Source: Nostocoides_A vanveenii (lineage in GTDB: Bacteria; Actinomycetota; Actinomycetes; Actinomycetales; Dermatophilaceae). From it: 64,000 bases of DNA. Each line of letters opens with the position of its first letter. The first letter of the stretch is position 1. A program made the translations under genes and the position numbers. Shown piece after piece: positions 1 to 9,830 of this stretch. The notes beneath the pieces were generated by a model. That model was not told the DNA's origin, did not search any database, and saw only the letters and a program-made list of their open reading frames with translations. The stretch lies in contig NZ_BAAAPN010000043.1 in NCBI RefSeq assembly GCF_039531165.1, forward strand, positions 1 to 64,000, given 5' to 3'.

Positions 1-101
1 GCGGCTCCGCCCTCGGCTTCCGCAACCTCACCAACTACATCGCCCGCTCCCTACTCGAAACCGGCGGATTCAGACCACAACTACACCCTCGTTTGGGATG
101 A
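1..101 (+). mobile_element. C-terminal end of an IS transposase (cut by window edge)
   Basis: From base 3 one frame reads about 32 residues to TGA at 99-101. It contains GFRNLTNYIARSLLETGG and ends in LHPRLG. This resembles the extreme C terminus of actinobacterial ISL3-type transposases; the family call is from memory. The rest of the element lies left of the window. The last bases, read on the minus strand as GGCTCATCCCAAACGAGG, could be the terminal inverted repeat with the stop codon inside it. The element probably ends near base 104, inside the small gene that follows. Confidence 0.6.
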
Positions 102-315
102 GCCGATATTCAGCCAGGGACGCCAAGAAAGCGTCCCAACGCTCATCTCCGGTCGGCTGCGGTTGATCGGCCAAAAGGGCGAGGCGGTCGCCCACCGGCT
201 CCCACGCAAACTCCTCGAGAAACTCGGCTACCAGCCGCCACCTCAGCGCATCGTCCGGCGCTTCGGCAAGGTGACCCGACAATTGCGCCAGGCGCATCGG
301 TCGGTAGGCCATCAC
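70..315 (-). pseudogene. small uncharacterised protein truncated by IS insertion
   Basis: The reading frame starts at GTG 315 (or the adjacent ATG 312) and encodes 81 residues. The body, including RWRLVAEFLEEFAWEP and ERWDAFLASLAEY, looks like a family of small actinobacterial proteins that normally continues for another 10-20 residues ending in a Pro-Trp motif. Members are often found beside nucleotidyltransferase-like genes (from memory). Here the frame runs instead into the IS end and stops after IPNEGVVVV, which is antisense to the transposase tail. I infer that the true C terminus was lost to the insertion. Function is unknown. A functional short protein is possible but less likely. Confidence 0.5.
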
Positions 316-419
316 GCCGCGACCGTCCGCTTCCGTATAGCCGATCCTTCGGCTGGCCGCGGCGGGGGCTTCGGGACGACGTCGCCCCCCGACCTGTCCG
401 GCGCGCCGCCTGACTCCCT

Positions 420-479
420 TAAGCGCGGAGGGCGGTGACTAAGCGCGGAGGGCGGTGACTAAGCGCGGAGGGCGGCGAC
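420..479. repeat. 20-bp tandem repeat, three copies, spanning a stop codon
   Basis: Three head-to-tail copies of taagcgcggagggcggtgac lie at 420-439, 440-459 and 460-479. The last copy is changed near its end (ggcggcgac). The copy at 460-479 is part of the last codons (Ala-Ala-Leu-Arg-Ala) and stop of the minus-strand aminotransferase gene. The other two are downstream duplicates of that gene end. Confidence 0.9.
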
Positions 480-1826
480 GACCTCGCGGAAGACCTCGGT
501 GTGGCGCTCGACGTCGGCCGCGTCAGTGTCGGGGCACATCAGCGCCATATTGTGGAAGGGCGTCATCAGGATGCCGCGGTTGCACATCGCCAAGTGCATA
601 TAGGCGTCGAGTTCGTCGTCGGCCGCCGCCGCCGACTCCTCGCCGGTGCGCGGGGCGGGGGAGGTGAAGCGGTATTCGGCGCGGGCGCCGAGTTGCGCGA
701 TCGACCAGGGCAGCTCGAACTCGTCGATGGCGGCCTGCACCCCCGCGCTGAAGACTGTCGCGAGGTCGATCATCCCCTCGAAGGCTTCCGGGGTGAGCAC
801 CTCACCGAGGGTTGCCCGCATCGCCGCGAGCGAGAGCGCATTGCCGGCGAGCGTGCCGCCGACCCCGCCGACGTCGACGATGTCGGCGTCACCTGCGTCC
901 GTATGCCGCGTCACCGCCGCCGCGACCGCCTCGCTGAGTCCGTAGGTGCCGCAAGGGATTCCGCCGCCGATCGACTTGCCGATCACGAAGATGTCCGGCT
1001 CCAGCCCCCAGGCGCGCGTCGCTCCACCCCAGCCCGTCGAGAAGGTGTGCGTCTCGTCGATCATCAGCAGCGCGCCATACCGCGTTGCCAGCGTGCGCAG
1101 GCCCTCCATGAACCCGGGCTCAGGCAGCACGATGCCGATATTGGTCAGCGCCGGCTCGGTGAGGATGGCCGCGACATCGCCGTGCGCGAGCGCGGTCTCG
1201 ACCGAGGCGAGGTCGTTCCAGACGGCGGCCCGGGTGGTCAGTCCGACCGGGACCGGCGGGGCGACGTTGCCCGGGCGCGAGATGGTGGTTCCGTCAGGGC
1301 CGGCGAGCGCAAAGGCCTCATCGACCGACCCGTGATAGCTGTAGCCGAAGACCAGCACCTTGGGCCGTCCGGTGGCCAAGCGCGCCAGCCGAATCGCCCA
1401 GCGGTTGGCATCGGTGGCCGAGAGCGTGAAGCTCCACAGCGGCATACCGAAGCGGGCGGTCAACTCCGCGCCGACCCACTGGGCGTCGGCAGTGGGCAGC
1501 ATCGTCGTCAGGCCACCACGATCGCCGGCCCGGCCGGCGACGGCCTTGCGGGTGGGCTCGGGGGAGTGGCCGGCCATGGCGCCGGTGTCGCCGAGGGCGA
1601 AATCGGCATACGTATGCCCGTCCACGTCGGTGATGCGCGCGCCGCGCGCGTGATCGAGATAGAGCGGGAAGCCGCCGGACCACACATTCATCCAGGTCAT
1701 CGGCACGTGCCCGAAAAGGTTGGTCGCCTCCTCGTAGAGCGCGCGCGAGCGGGGGTTGGCGGCGGCATACGTGCCCTGCTCCGCGGCGAGGAGGCCGGCG
1801 AGGCGAGCGCGATCAACGGCGATCAT
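459..1826 (-). CDS. class-III PLP aminotransferase, glutamate-1-semialdehyde aminomutase-like
   Basis: A fold-type I PLP enzyme of about 455 residues. ATG 1826 is preferred to the upstream frame opening at 1889 because the family starts near MIAVDRARL. The PLP lysine is probably K284 in VIGKSIGGGIPCG, and the cofactor acid region is LLMIDETHTF (about 254-262). The usual S-G-T-E motif of GSA aminomutases reads S-A-T-D (about 136-139) and the usual DEV motif reads DETH, so this is a divergent subgroup and the substrate is uncertain. It is unlikely to be hemL: no heme gene adjoins it and the rex-hem operon is about 60 kb away. It stands alone, downstream of the ppa terminator, and its 3' end is triplicated as a 20-bp repeat. 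Confidence 0.75.
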   Translation of the reverse strand: MIAVDRARLAGLLAAEQGTYAAANPRSRALYEEATNLFGHVPMTWMNVWSGGFPLYLDHARGARITDVDGHTYADFALGDTGAMAGHSPEPTRKAVAGRAGDRGGLTTMLPTADAQWVGAELTARFGMPLWSFTLSATDANRWAIRLARLATGRPKVLVFGYSYHGSVDEAFALAGPDGTTISRPGNVAPPVPVGLTTRAAVWNDLASVETALAHGDVAAILTEPALTNIGIVLPEPGFMEGLRTLATRYGALLMIDETHTFSTGWGGATRAWGLEPDIFVIGKSIGGGIPCGTYGLSEAVAAAVTRHTDAGDADIVDVGGVGGTLAGNALSLAAMRATLGEVLTPEAFEGMIDLATVFSAGVQAAIDEFELPWSIAQLGARAEYRFTSPAPRTGEESAAAADDELDAYMHLAMCNRGILMTPFHNMALMCPDTDAADVERHTEVFREVVAALRA

Positions 1827-1895
1827 GGCGGCCAGCGTAGGGGGCGGACGAACGCATGCCCAGCGGCGGGGTGGGCCCGGACAGGGCAAGCGAAA

Positions 1896-1947
1896 GGCGG
1901 GTCGCGCACGGGCTGATGTCTAGACATCAGCCCGTGCGCGACCCGCC
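1896..1947 (-). terminator. perfect 52-bp palindrome downstream of ppa
   Basis: Arms 1896-1921 and 1922-1947 are exact reverse complements, 26 bp each with no spacer (centre GTCTAGAC). The site lies 15 bp beyond the ppa stop and before the aminotransferase start, so it most likely terminates ppa. No T-run follows, which is common in actinobacteria. Confidence 0.75.
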
Positions 1948-1962
1948 ACGACAGGGTGCGGG

Positions 1963-2583
1963 TCAGCGTGAGTCGCTGAGCGGCTTGTCCTTCGTTGCCG
2001 GCTCCTTGATCTGCCCGGCCGACTGCGCTTGAGAGGGTCCGGCGGGCGCAGCATGCGAGCGGGACTCGTGGGTCGGCATCCGCCAGCGGGCGGTCGTCAT
2101 ACCGGCGGCCTGCGCACGGGCGAGGGCCTCGTTGACCGTCTGCTCGGCCTCCTCTCGACCGGTCCAGTGAGCGCCTTCGACGGACTTGCCGGGCTCGAGG
2201 TCCTTGTAGGTCTCGAAGAAGTGCTGGATCTCGAGGATGTCGAACTTGCTGACGTCCTCCAGATCGCGGATGTGGTTTTTGCGGAGGTCACCCGCGGGGA
2301 CGCACAGGAGCTTGTCGTCGCCGCCGGCCTCGTCCTTCATCCGGAACATCCCGATCGGCCGGGCGCGAACCAGGCAGCCGGGCCAGGTCGGCTCGTCCAG
2401 GAGCACCAGCGCGTCCAGGGGGTCGCCGTCCTCACCGAGCGAGTCCTCGACATAGCCGTAGTCGGCCGGGTAGGCCATGGACGTGAACAGCAGGCGGTCC
2501 AGCCGGATGCGGCCGGTCTCGTGGTCCACTTCGTACTTGTTGCGGGCACCCTTGGGGATCTCCACGGTGACGTCGAACTCCAC
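1963..2583 (-). CDS. ppa: inorganic pyrophosphatase
   Basis: Family I soluble pyrophosphatase, hydrolysing PPi to two phosphates in the cytoplasm. GTG 2583 gives VEFDVTVEIPKGARNKYEVD, the standard family start. The longer frame to 2709 overlaps dacB and has no family similarity. Visible motifs are the YPADYGY segment and the metal-binding EDGDPLDALVLL. At about 206 residues the protein is longer than the usual 163-175. The last 35 or so residues (SRSHAAPAGPSQAQSAGQIKE and on) are a low-complexity tail outside the catalytic domain. The gene is divergent from dacB with 86 bp between starts, and ends before a strong palindromic terminator. Confidence 0.95.
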   Translation of the reverse strand: MEFDVTVEIPKGARNKYEVDHETGRIRLDRLLFTSMAYPADYGYVEDSLGEDGDPLDALVLLDEPTWPGCLVRARPIGMFRMKDEAGGDDKLLCVPAGDLRKNHIRDLEDVSKFDILEIQHFFETYKDLEPGKSVEGAHWTGREEAEQTVNEALARAQAAGMTTARWRMPTHESRSHAAPAGPSQAQSAGQIKEPATKDKPLSDSR

Positions 2584-2669
2584 GTTCCGGCTCCTTCGCG
2601 TTCGATGACCTAATCTCGACCGGCACAGTCTTCCGCACGAGGCGCGTTTTTGCGCAAGGGGGTTCGCGC

Positions 2670-4139
2670 GTGGGCAAGCGTCTCGCTGTGACCCTCGCCA
2701 GTCTCGCACTGGTGGGCGGGTATGCCGCCGCCGACATCTATGACGTGGCCCCCGGCATCCTGACGCGCACGACCGTCACGCCGCTGCCCGCGCCCCCCGC
2801 GTCGGGCGGGCCGAGCCCGACGTTCGTCCCTCTCCCGACCGCCGGTGCGGCGACCGTGCTGTCCGAGCCGCCGCCGGACGCGCCGGAGCCGAAGGCCGCT
2901 GCGCTCGCCGAGCGTCTGACGACGGCGCTGGCCGACCCTGCGCTCGGTCCGTCCGTCGGCGTCAGTGTCCGCGATGCCGTCACCGGCACCGAGCTGTATG
3001 CCCGCGACACCGCCACCGCGCGCGTGGTCGCCTCGACCCAGAAGATCCTGACCGCGGCGGCCGTGACCCAGGTGCTCGATCCGACGCAGGTGATGACCAC
3101 CAAGGTGGTCTCGCCCGAGCCCGGGGAGTTGGTACTCGTCGCGGGGGGCGACACTCTGCTGGCTCGGGGCGCGGGCGATCCCGAGGTCACCGCTGGCCAC
3201 GCGGGACTGGGCGACCTGGCCGCCCAGGTCGCCGCCCGGATCGCGAGGTCCGGAGCCCGCTCCTGGAGGCTTCGCCTCGACAACACGTATGCCGCGGGCC
3301 CCGGCTACCCCGACACCCCCGCCTACCCCACCGGCTGGAACCCCGCCGACGTCGCGGCCGGCTACACCCAGAGCGTCGCAATGCTCGGCTTCGCCGACCA
3401 GCGGCCCAAGCCGGGCAAACCGTCGCCGAGCGATCCGGCTGGCGCAGTGCTCGCGGCGTTCGCCGACATGGTGCGCGCCGCGCTGGCGGAGGCCGGGTCC
3501 GAGGTCGAGGTCACGGTGAGCGATACGCCGAAGCTTCGGGCGACACCGGTGCCGGCGGCCGCCACCGAACTCGGCGCGGTCGAATCGGCTCCCTATCGCG
3601 ATGTGCTCGCCGAAGCGCTCGACGAGAGCGACAACGCGCTGACCGAGAACCTCGCCCGCCAGGCGGCCGTGCGGGCCGGTGAGGACGGCAGCTTCAGCGG
3701 GAATGCCGCCTTCGTCACCGCGCAACTGCGCACGCTGGGCTTCGACCTGACGGGGACCACCCTCACCGACACGTCCGGGCTGGCTCGGGGGCAGCACAGC
3801 ACGGTCGCTCTGCTCTCGGCTGTCACCGCGAAGGCCGTGGCCGGCGGCCTGCCCGGGCTCGACGATGCCCTGGGCCGGCTGCCCGTTGCCGGTCTGGACG
3901 GCACTCTCTATGACCGCTTCCGCACCGAACCCGCGTCGCAGGCGGCCGGACTGGCGCGGGCCAAGACCGGCACGCTGACCGGCATTTCGGGGCTCCTGGG
4001 CACTACGGTCGATGCGGACGACCGGCAATTGATCTTTGTCATCGTGGCCGACCAGGTCCCGCCGAGCATGGGAACGTTGGCGGCCCGGGCGGCGTTGGAC
4101 CGGTTCGTCGCCGCGCTCACGGCCTGTGGGTGCGGCTAA
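2670..4139 (+). CDS. dacB: D-alanyl-D-alanine carboxypeptidase/endopeptidase (PBP4 family)
   Basis: A class C low-molecular-weight penicillin-binding protein of 489 residues that trims peptidoglycan peptides outside the membrane. The start is GTG 2670. An N-terminal hydrophobic segment (about 4-20, LAVTLASLALVGGYAAA) is a signal peptide or anchor, followed by a Pro/Ala-rich linker to about residue 70. The active-site motifs are S122-T-Q-K125, S320-D-N322 and K432-T-G434. The insert between the first two motifs is typical of PBP4/DacB. It is divergent from ppa and followed closely by the DUF2342 protease gene, an arrangement conserved in actinobacteria. Confidence 0.93.
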   Translation: MGKRLAVTLASLALVGGYAAADIYDVAPGILTRTTVTPLPAPPASGGPSPTFVPLPTAGAATVLSEPPPDAPEPKAAALAERLTTALADPALGPSVGVSVRDAVTGTELYARDTATARVVASTQKILTAAAVTQVLDPTQVMTTKVVSPEPGELVLVAGGDTLLARGAGDPEVTAGHAGLGDLAAQVAARIARSGARSWRLRLDNTYAAGPGYPDTPAYPTGWNPADVAAGYTQSVAMLGFADQRPKPGKPSPSDPAGAVLAAFADMVRAALAEAGSEVEVTVSDTPKLRATPVPAAATELGAVESAPYRDVLAEALDESDNALTENLARQAAVRAGEDGSFSGNAAFVTAQLRTLGFDLTGTTLTDTSGLARGQHSTVALLSAVTAKAVAGGLPGLDDALGRLPVAGLDGTLYDRFRTEPASQAAGLARAKTGTLTGISGLLGTTVDADDRQLIFVIVADQVPPSMGTLAARAALDRFVAALTACGCG

Positions 4140-4162
4140 CGCCCGAAAGGACGGCCGCGCCC

Positions 4163-5338
4163 GTGACCCACGACCCCTCGGACCTGCCCCCTGAACCGCA
4201 GGAGGGGCCGAGTGCCACGCCCCCGCGGGACGCCCTCGCCTCCTCGGCTGATCCGAATGATCAGGGCCTAGGTGGCGCCGGGGGATCGGCTCAGGCCCCG
4301 GCCTTCGTCGACTGGGAGTTCGCCAAGGCAACCGGGCGCCGGTTGACCCCGGCCGGCCCCGAGGTCAGCCCAGCTGAAGCCCAGGAGATCGTTGCGGCCA
4401 TCCGGGCCGCCGCTGCGCGCGCGCAGGAGCCCGTCGCCGAGACCTCACGGATGCACGCGCCGGGCCAGGCCCCGCCCGCACTGGTCGTCGACCGGCCCAC
4501 GTGGATCGCGCTCAACCTCGACTCGATGGCCGCCCTGATGAGCCCGGTCTTCGAGAAGGTCGCGGCCGACCGGCGTCTCCCGGCCACCGGGGCCGGCATG
4601 AGCGTGGGCAGCAAGATCACCGGCGCCGAGGCCGGCGCCCTGCTCGCGTTCATGGCGAACAAGATCCTCGGGCAGTACGACCTGGCCCCCCAGGGCACGC
4701 CCCGCCTCCTGCTCGTCGCGCCGAACCTCGTTGCCGTGCAGCGCGAACTGCAGGTCGATGCCGCGGACTTCCGGGCGTGGGTCTGCATGCACGAGGAGAC
4801 CCACCGCGTGCAGTTCACCGCCGTCCCGTGGCTGCGGGCGCACCTGATCGAGCGTGCGACCAGCCTCGCCGGCGATATGACCCCGACCCCGAGCGAACTC
4901 GCGGCCCGGCTGCGGGAGGTCGTCGGACGGCTGCCCGACGCCCTCGGCAGCGGGGGCGGCGGCCTGGCCGATCTGTTCGCGACCCCGGAGCAGCGCGCCA
5001 AGATCGCCGAGGTCACGGCGATCATGAGCCTGCTCGAAGGCCACGCCGATGTCGTGATGGACGACGTCGGCCCCAAGGTCATCCCGACCGTGGCCGAGAT
5101 CCGCGGCAAGTTCACCGAGCGCCGCAAGGGCGTCGGCGCCGCCGACCGCCTGCTGCGCCGACTGCTCGGGCTGGAGGCCAAGATGGCCCAGTACAAGGAC
5201 GGCGCGGGCTTCGTGCGCGGCGTCACCGACGAGGTCGGCGTCGATGGTTTCAACGCGGTCTGGTCCTCGCCCGAAACCTTGCCCAAGCCCGCCGAGATCC
5301 ACGACCCCGCGGCCTGGGTTCGCCGGGTCCACGGCTGA
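4163..5338 (+). CDS. zinc-dependent metalloprotease, DUF2342 family
   Basis: About 391 residues of an actinobacterial family once called 'F420 biosynthesis-associated', now viewed as putative zinc metalloproteases. The zinc motif is H210-E-E-T-H214 in CMHEETHRVQF. The probable third ligand is E292 in LLEGHADVVMDD. GTG 4163 is chosen because a good ribosome site (gaaagga, 4145-4151) precedes it. GTG 4130 would overlap dacB by 10 bp and lacks one. The N terminus is acidic, Pro-rich and without a signal peptide, so the protein is cytoplasmic unless exported otherwise. It lies between dacB and tilS, the usual location for this family; its substrate is unknown. Confidence 0.82.
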   Translation: MTHDPSDLPPEPQEGPSATPPRDALASSADPNDQGLGGAGGSAQAPAFVDWEFAKATGRRLTPAGPEVSPAEAQEIVAAIRAAAARAQEPVAETSRMHAPGQAPPALVVDRPTWIALNLDSMAALMSPVFEKVAADRRLPATGAGMSVGSKITGAEAGALLAFMANKILGQYDLAPQGTPRLLLVAPNLVAVQRELQVDAADFRAWVCMHEETHRVQFTAVPWLRAHLIERATSLAGDMTPTPSELAARLREVVGRLPDALGSGGGGLADLFATPEQRAKIAEVTAIMSLLEGHADVVMDDVGPKVIPTVAEIRGKFTERRKGVGAADRLLRRLLGLEAKMAQYKDGAGFVRGVTDEVGVDGFNAVWSSPETLPKPAEIHDPAAWVRRVHG

Positions 5339-5375
5339 CTCGCCGGCACCGAAGTATCGAGCGGACGCCAGAGAG

Positions 5376-6356
5376 ATGGGCGGCGAACCGGCGTCGATGG
5401 CCTGTCGGCGGGCCGTCCGCGCCGAGCTCGCCGACCTCGCCCCGGGCACTCTCGTCCTCGCCGCGTGCTCGGGCGGCGCCGACTCCCTGGCCCTCGCTGC
5501 GGCCCTGGCGTGGGTCGCGCCGCGCGCCGGCCTGCGCGCTGGTGCCGTGTGCGTCGATCACCGTCTGCAGGAAGACTCGGCCGCAGTGGCGGGGCGGGCC
5601 GCGGCCACCTGCCGGGAGTTGGGTCTGGATCCGGTTCATGTCGTCAGCGTGACAGTGGCCACCGACAGCCCCTCCGGGCTTGAGGCCGCGGCGCGCACGG
5701 CGCGTCATACGGCGCTCACCGCGACCGCCGCGGACCTCGGCCGGGCCGTGGTCGTCCTGCTCGGGCATACGGCCGATGACCAGGCCGAACAAGTGCTCCT
5801 CGGGCTCACCCGCGGCTCCGGTGCCCGATCGCTCGCCGGCATGCCTCGCCGTCGGGACTGCTTCCGGCGCCCCTTGCTCGACCTCGACCGCACCACCACC
5901 GAAGCGTCCTGCGACGAACTCGGCCTGACACCCTGGCGCGACCCGCACAACGACGAACCCGCCTACCTGCGCGTCCGCGCCCGTGCGGCGCTGGCCGACC
6001 TGACCCGCGATCTCGGGCCGGGGGTGCGCGCGGGTCTGCTGCGCACGGCCGAGCTGGCCCGCGCGGACGCGGACTTCCTGGAGGGGGAGGCGCAGCGGCA
6101 TACGGCACGATTGGGCACCCCGCCATGGGCGGTTGCCGATCTGGAAAAGCTCCCGCAGGCCCTGCGCGGGCGGGTCTGGCGAGCCGCCCTCCTCGCCGCG
6201 GGCGCACCGCCGACCGATCTGACTCGCGACCACGTCCGCGAATGCGACCGGCTCCTCACCCACTGGCATGGGCAAGGCCCGATCACCGTCCCGGGGCGGG
6301 TGTGGGTCCGGCGCTCCCAGGGGCTGATCCACGTCGATGCCGATCCTTACGGTTAG
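5376..6356 (+). CDS. tilS: tRNA(Ile)-lysidine synthase
   Basis: Adds lysine to C34 of the tRNA-Ile CAU anticodon in an ATP-dependent reaction so that it reads AUA. The PP-loop S32-G-G-A-D-S37 starts the N-type ATPase domain, followed by VCVDHRLQEDS and GHTADDQAEQVLLGLTRGSG, both characteristic of TilS. ATG 5376 (protein of 326 residues) has gagag just upstream. ATG 5397 is an alternative. The longer frame from 5244 overlaps the DUF2342 gene and is not coding there. It sits 9 bp before hpt and forms the tilS-hpt-ftsH block widespread in bacteria. Length and C-terminal end suit the shorter actinobacterial form. Confidence 0.93.
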   Translation: MGGEPASMACRRAVRAELADLAPGTLVLAACSGGADSLALAAALAWVAPRAGLRAGAVCVDHRLQEDSAAVAGRAAATCRELGLDPVHVVSVTVATDSPSGLEAAARTARHTALTATAADLGRAVVVLLGHTADDQAEQVLLGLTRGSGARSLAGMPRRRDCFRRPLLDLDRTTTEASCDELGLTPWRDPHNDEPAYLRVRARAALADLTRDLGPGVRAGLLRTAELARADADFLEGEAQRHTARLGTPPWAVADLEKLPQALRGRVWRAALLAAGAPPTDLTRDHVRECDRLLTHWHGQGPITVPGRVWVRRSQGLIHVDADPYG

Positions 6357-6365
6357 ATAACAGGC

Positions 6366-6917
6366 GTGGACGCTGCGGACATGGGTGCCGACCTCGAGAA
6401 GGTCCTGATCACCGAGGAAGAGATCCAGGCCCGCCTGGCCGAGCTGGCAACCGAGATCTGGGAGAACTACGCGGGCGAGCCCTTCCTGCTCGTCGGCATC
6501 CTCAAGGGCGCCGTGCTGGTGATGGCCGACCTCATGCGCGCCATCCCCGGCAGCGTCCCAATGGACTGGATGGCGGTCTCCTCCTATGGCTCCGGCACCA
6601 AGTCCTCCGGGGTCGTGCGCATCCTGAAGGATCTCGACACCGACATCACCGGGCGGCACGTCGTGATCGTCGAGGACATCATCGACTCCGGCCTGACCTT
6701 GTCGTGGATCCGCGCGAACCTGGAGTCCCGCGGCCCGAAGTCGGTCGAGATCTGCACCCTGCTGCGCAAACCCGATGCGGCCAAGGTCGCCATCGACTGC
6801 CGGTGGGTGGGCTTCGACATCCCCAACGACTTCGTCGTCGGCTACGGGCTCGATTTCGCCGAGGCCTACCGCAACCTGCGCGTCGTCGGCACCCTCGCCC
6901 CGCACGTCTACTCCTGA
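6366..6917 (+). CDS. hpt: hypoxanthine(-guanine) phosphoribosyltransferase
   Basis: Salvages hypoxanthine and guanine to IMP and GMP using PRPP. The protein has 183 residues, the family norm. The PRPP-binding motif is VVIVEDIIDSGLTLSW (about 99-114). The flexible-loop segment SSYGSGTKSSG (about 71-81) and the purine-contact region WVGFDIPNDFVVGYGLD are also present. GTG 6366 is taken as start; ATG 6381 is possible. It follows tilS with a 9-bp gap and precedes ftsH by 175 bp. Confidence 0.95.
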   Translation: MDAADMGADLEKVLITEEEIQARLAELATEIWENYAGEPFLLVGILKGAVLVMADLMRAIPGSVPMDWMAVSSYGSGTKSSGVVRILKDLDTDITGRHVVIVEDIIDSGLTLSWIRANLESRGPKSVEICTLLRKPDAAKVAIDCRWVGFDIPNDFVVGYGLDFAEAYRNLRVVGTLAPHVYS

Positions 6918-7092
6918 GGCCTCATTCGCCGGCTGCGGAACACGCCCGCGCGGTCGTGCGTTTGCCTGCGTGGACGTGAACGCGCCGGGTGTCTGTAGGT
7001 CCGGGTAGTGTCGTCCTCCGATCGACCCCGTTCCCGGTCGGCCTCACCCGAGGCCGCCCGACACCGCAAGGAGCAGGCCACAGGGCCCCACG

Positions 7093-9204
<2,112 letters not shown>

Positions 9205-9223
9205 GCCTGCAGAAAGGGCGCCC

Positions 9224-9811
9224 GTGAGCGAGTCAGCCGTGAGCGGCTTCGACCAGGCCCGGATCGAGGCCGCCGTCCGCGAGATCCTCGCGGCCATCGG
9301 TGAGGATCCCGACCGTGACGGCCTGATCGAAACGCCGGCACGAGTCGCGCGCGCGTATGCCGAGGCGTTCGCCGGTCTCCACCAGCACGCCGGCGATGTG
9401 CTCGCCAAGAAGTTCGAGGTCGATCACGACGAGTTGGTGATCGTCCGCGATATCGCTCTCTACAGCACCTGCGAGCACCACTTGCTGCCCTTTCACGGCG
9501 TCGCGCACATCGGCTACCTCCCCAGCGGCGGCCAGGTCACCGGCCTGTCCAAACTCGCGCGCCTCGTCGACGTCTATGCCCGGCGTCCGCAGGTCCAGGA
9601 GCGTTTGACCAGCCAGATTGCCGACGCCCTCGTGGAGCACCTGAGCGTGATGGGCTGCATCGTGGTCGTCGAGGCGGAGCACCTGTGCATGTCGATGCGC
9701 GGGGTGCGCAAGCCCGGCGCGCAGACCATCACCTCCGCCGTGCGCGGCAGCCTCCGGCACCCTGCCACGCGCGCCGAAGCCATGTCGTTGCTGCTCGGCG
9801 GGGCGCGGTGA
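9224..9811 (+). CDS. folE: GTP cyclohydrolase I
   Basis: Converts GTP to 7,8-dihydroneopterin triphosphate, the first step of folate synthesis. GTG 9224 follows agaaagg at a good distance and begins VSESAVSGFDQARIEAAVREIL; the upstream open frame from 9047 lies within ftsH. The protein has 195 residues. The zinc and active-site residues are visible in STCEHHLLPFHGVAHIGYLP and in VVEAEHLCMSMRGV. It is the first gene of a tight folE-folP-folBK unit behind ftsH. Confidence 0.95.
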   Translation: MSESAVSGFDQARIEAAVREILAAIGEDPDRDGLIETPARVARAYAEAFAGLHQHAGDVLAKKFEVDHDELVIVRDIALYSTCEHHLLPFHGVAHIGYLPSGGQVTGLSKLARLVDVYARRPQVQERLTSQIADALVEHLSVMGCIVVVEAEHLCMSMRGVRKPGAQTITSAVRGSLRHPATRAEAMSLLLGGAR

Positions 9812-9830
9812 TCCGTCCGGGCGGGGCACC

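Noticed and set aside
421..480. possible CRISPR-like array
   Set aside because: Units are contiguous with no spacers, only three copies, and no cas genes are present.
1605..1618. GGCATACGTATGCC palindrome as an operator
   Set aside because: It lies inside the aminotransferase coding sequence and is simply two copies of the abundant 7-mer head to head.
501..1916. 471-residue plus-strand frame over the aminotransferase gene
   Set aside because: It is antisense to a clear PLP enzyme, its composition is Arg/Gly/His-rich without domain features, and long antisense frames are expected at this GC.
2610..4331. 573-residue minus-strand frame over dacB
   Set aside because: Shadow of dacB; no motif, and it overlaps catalytic codons of the real gene.
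5250..6905. 551-residue minus-strand frame over tilS and hpt
   Set aside because: Covers two well-supported genes on the other strand and has no family resemblance.
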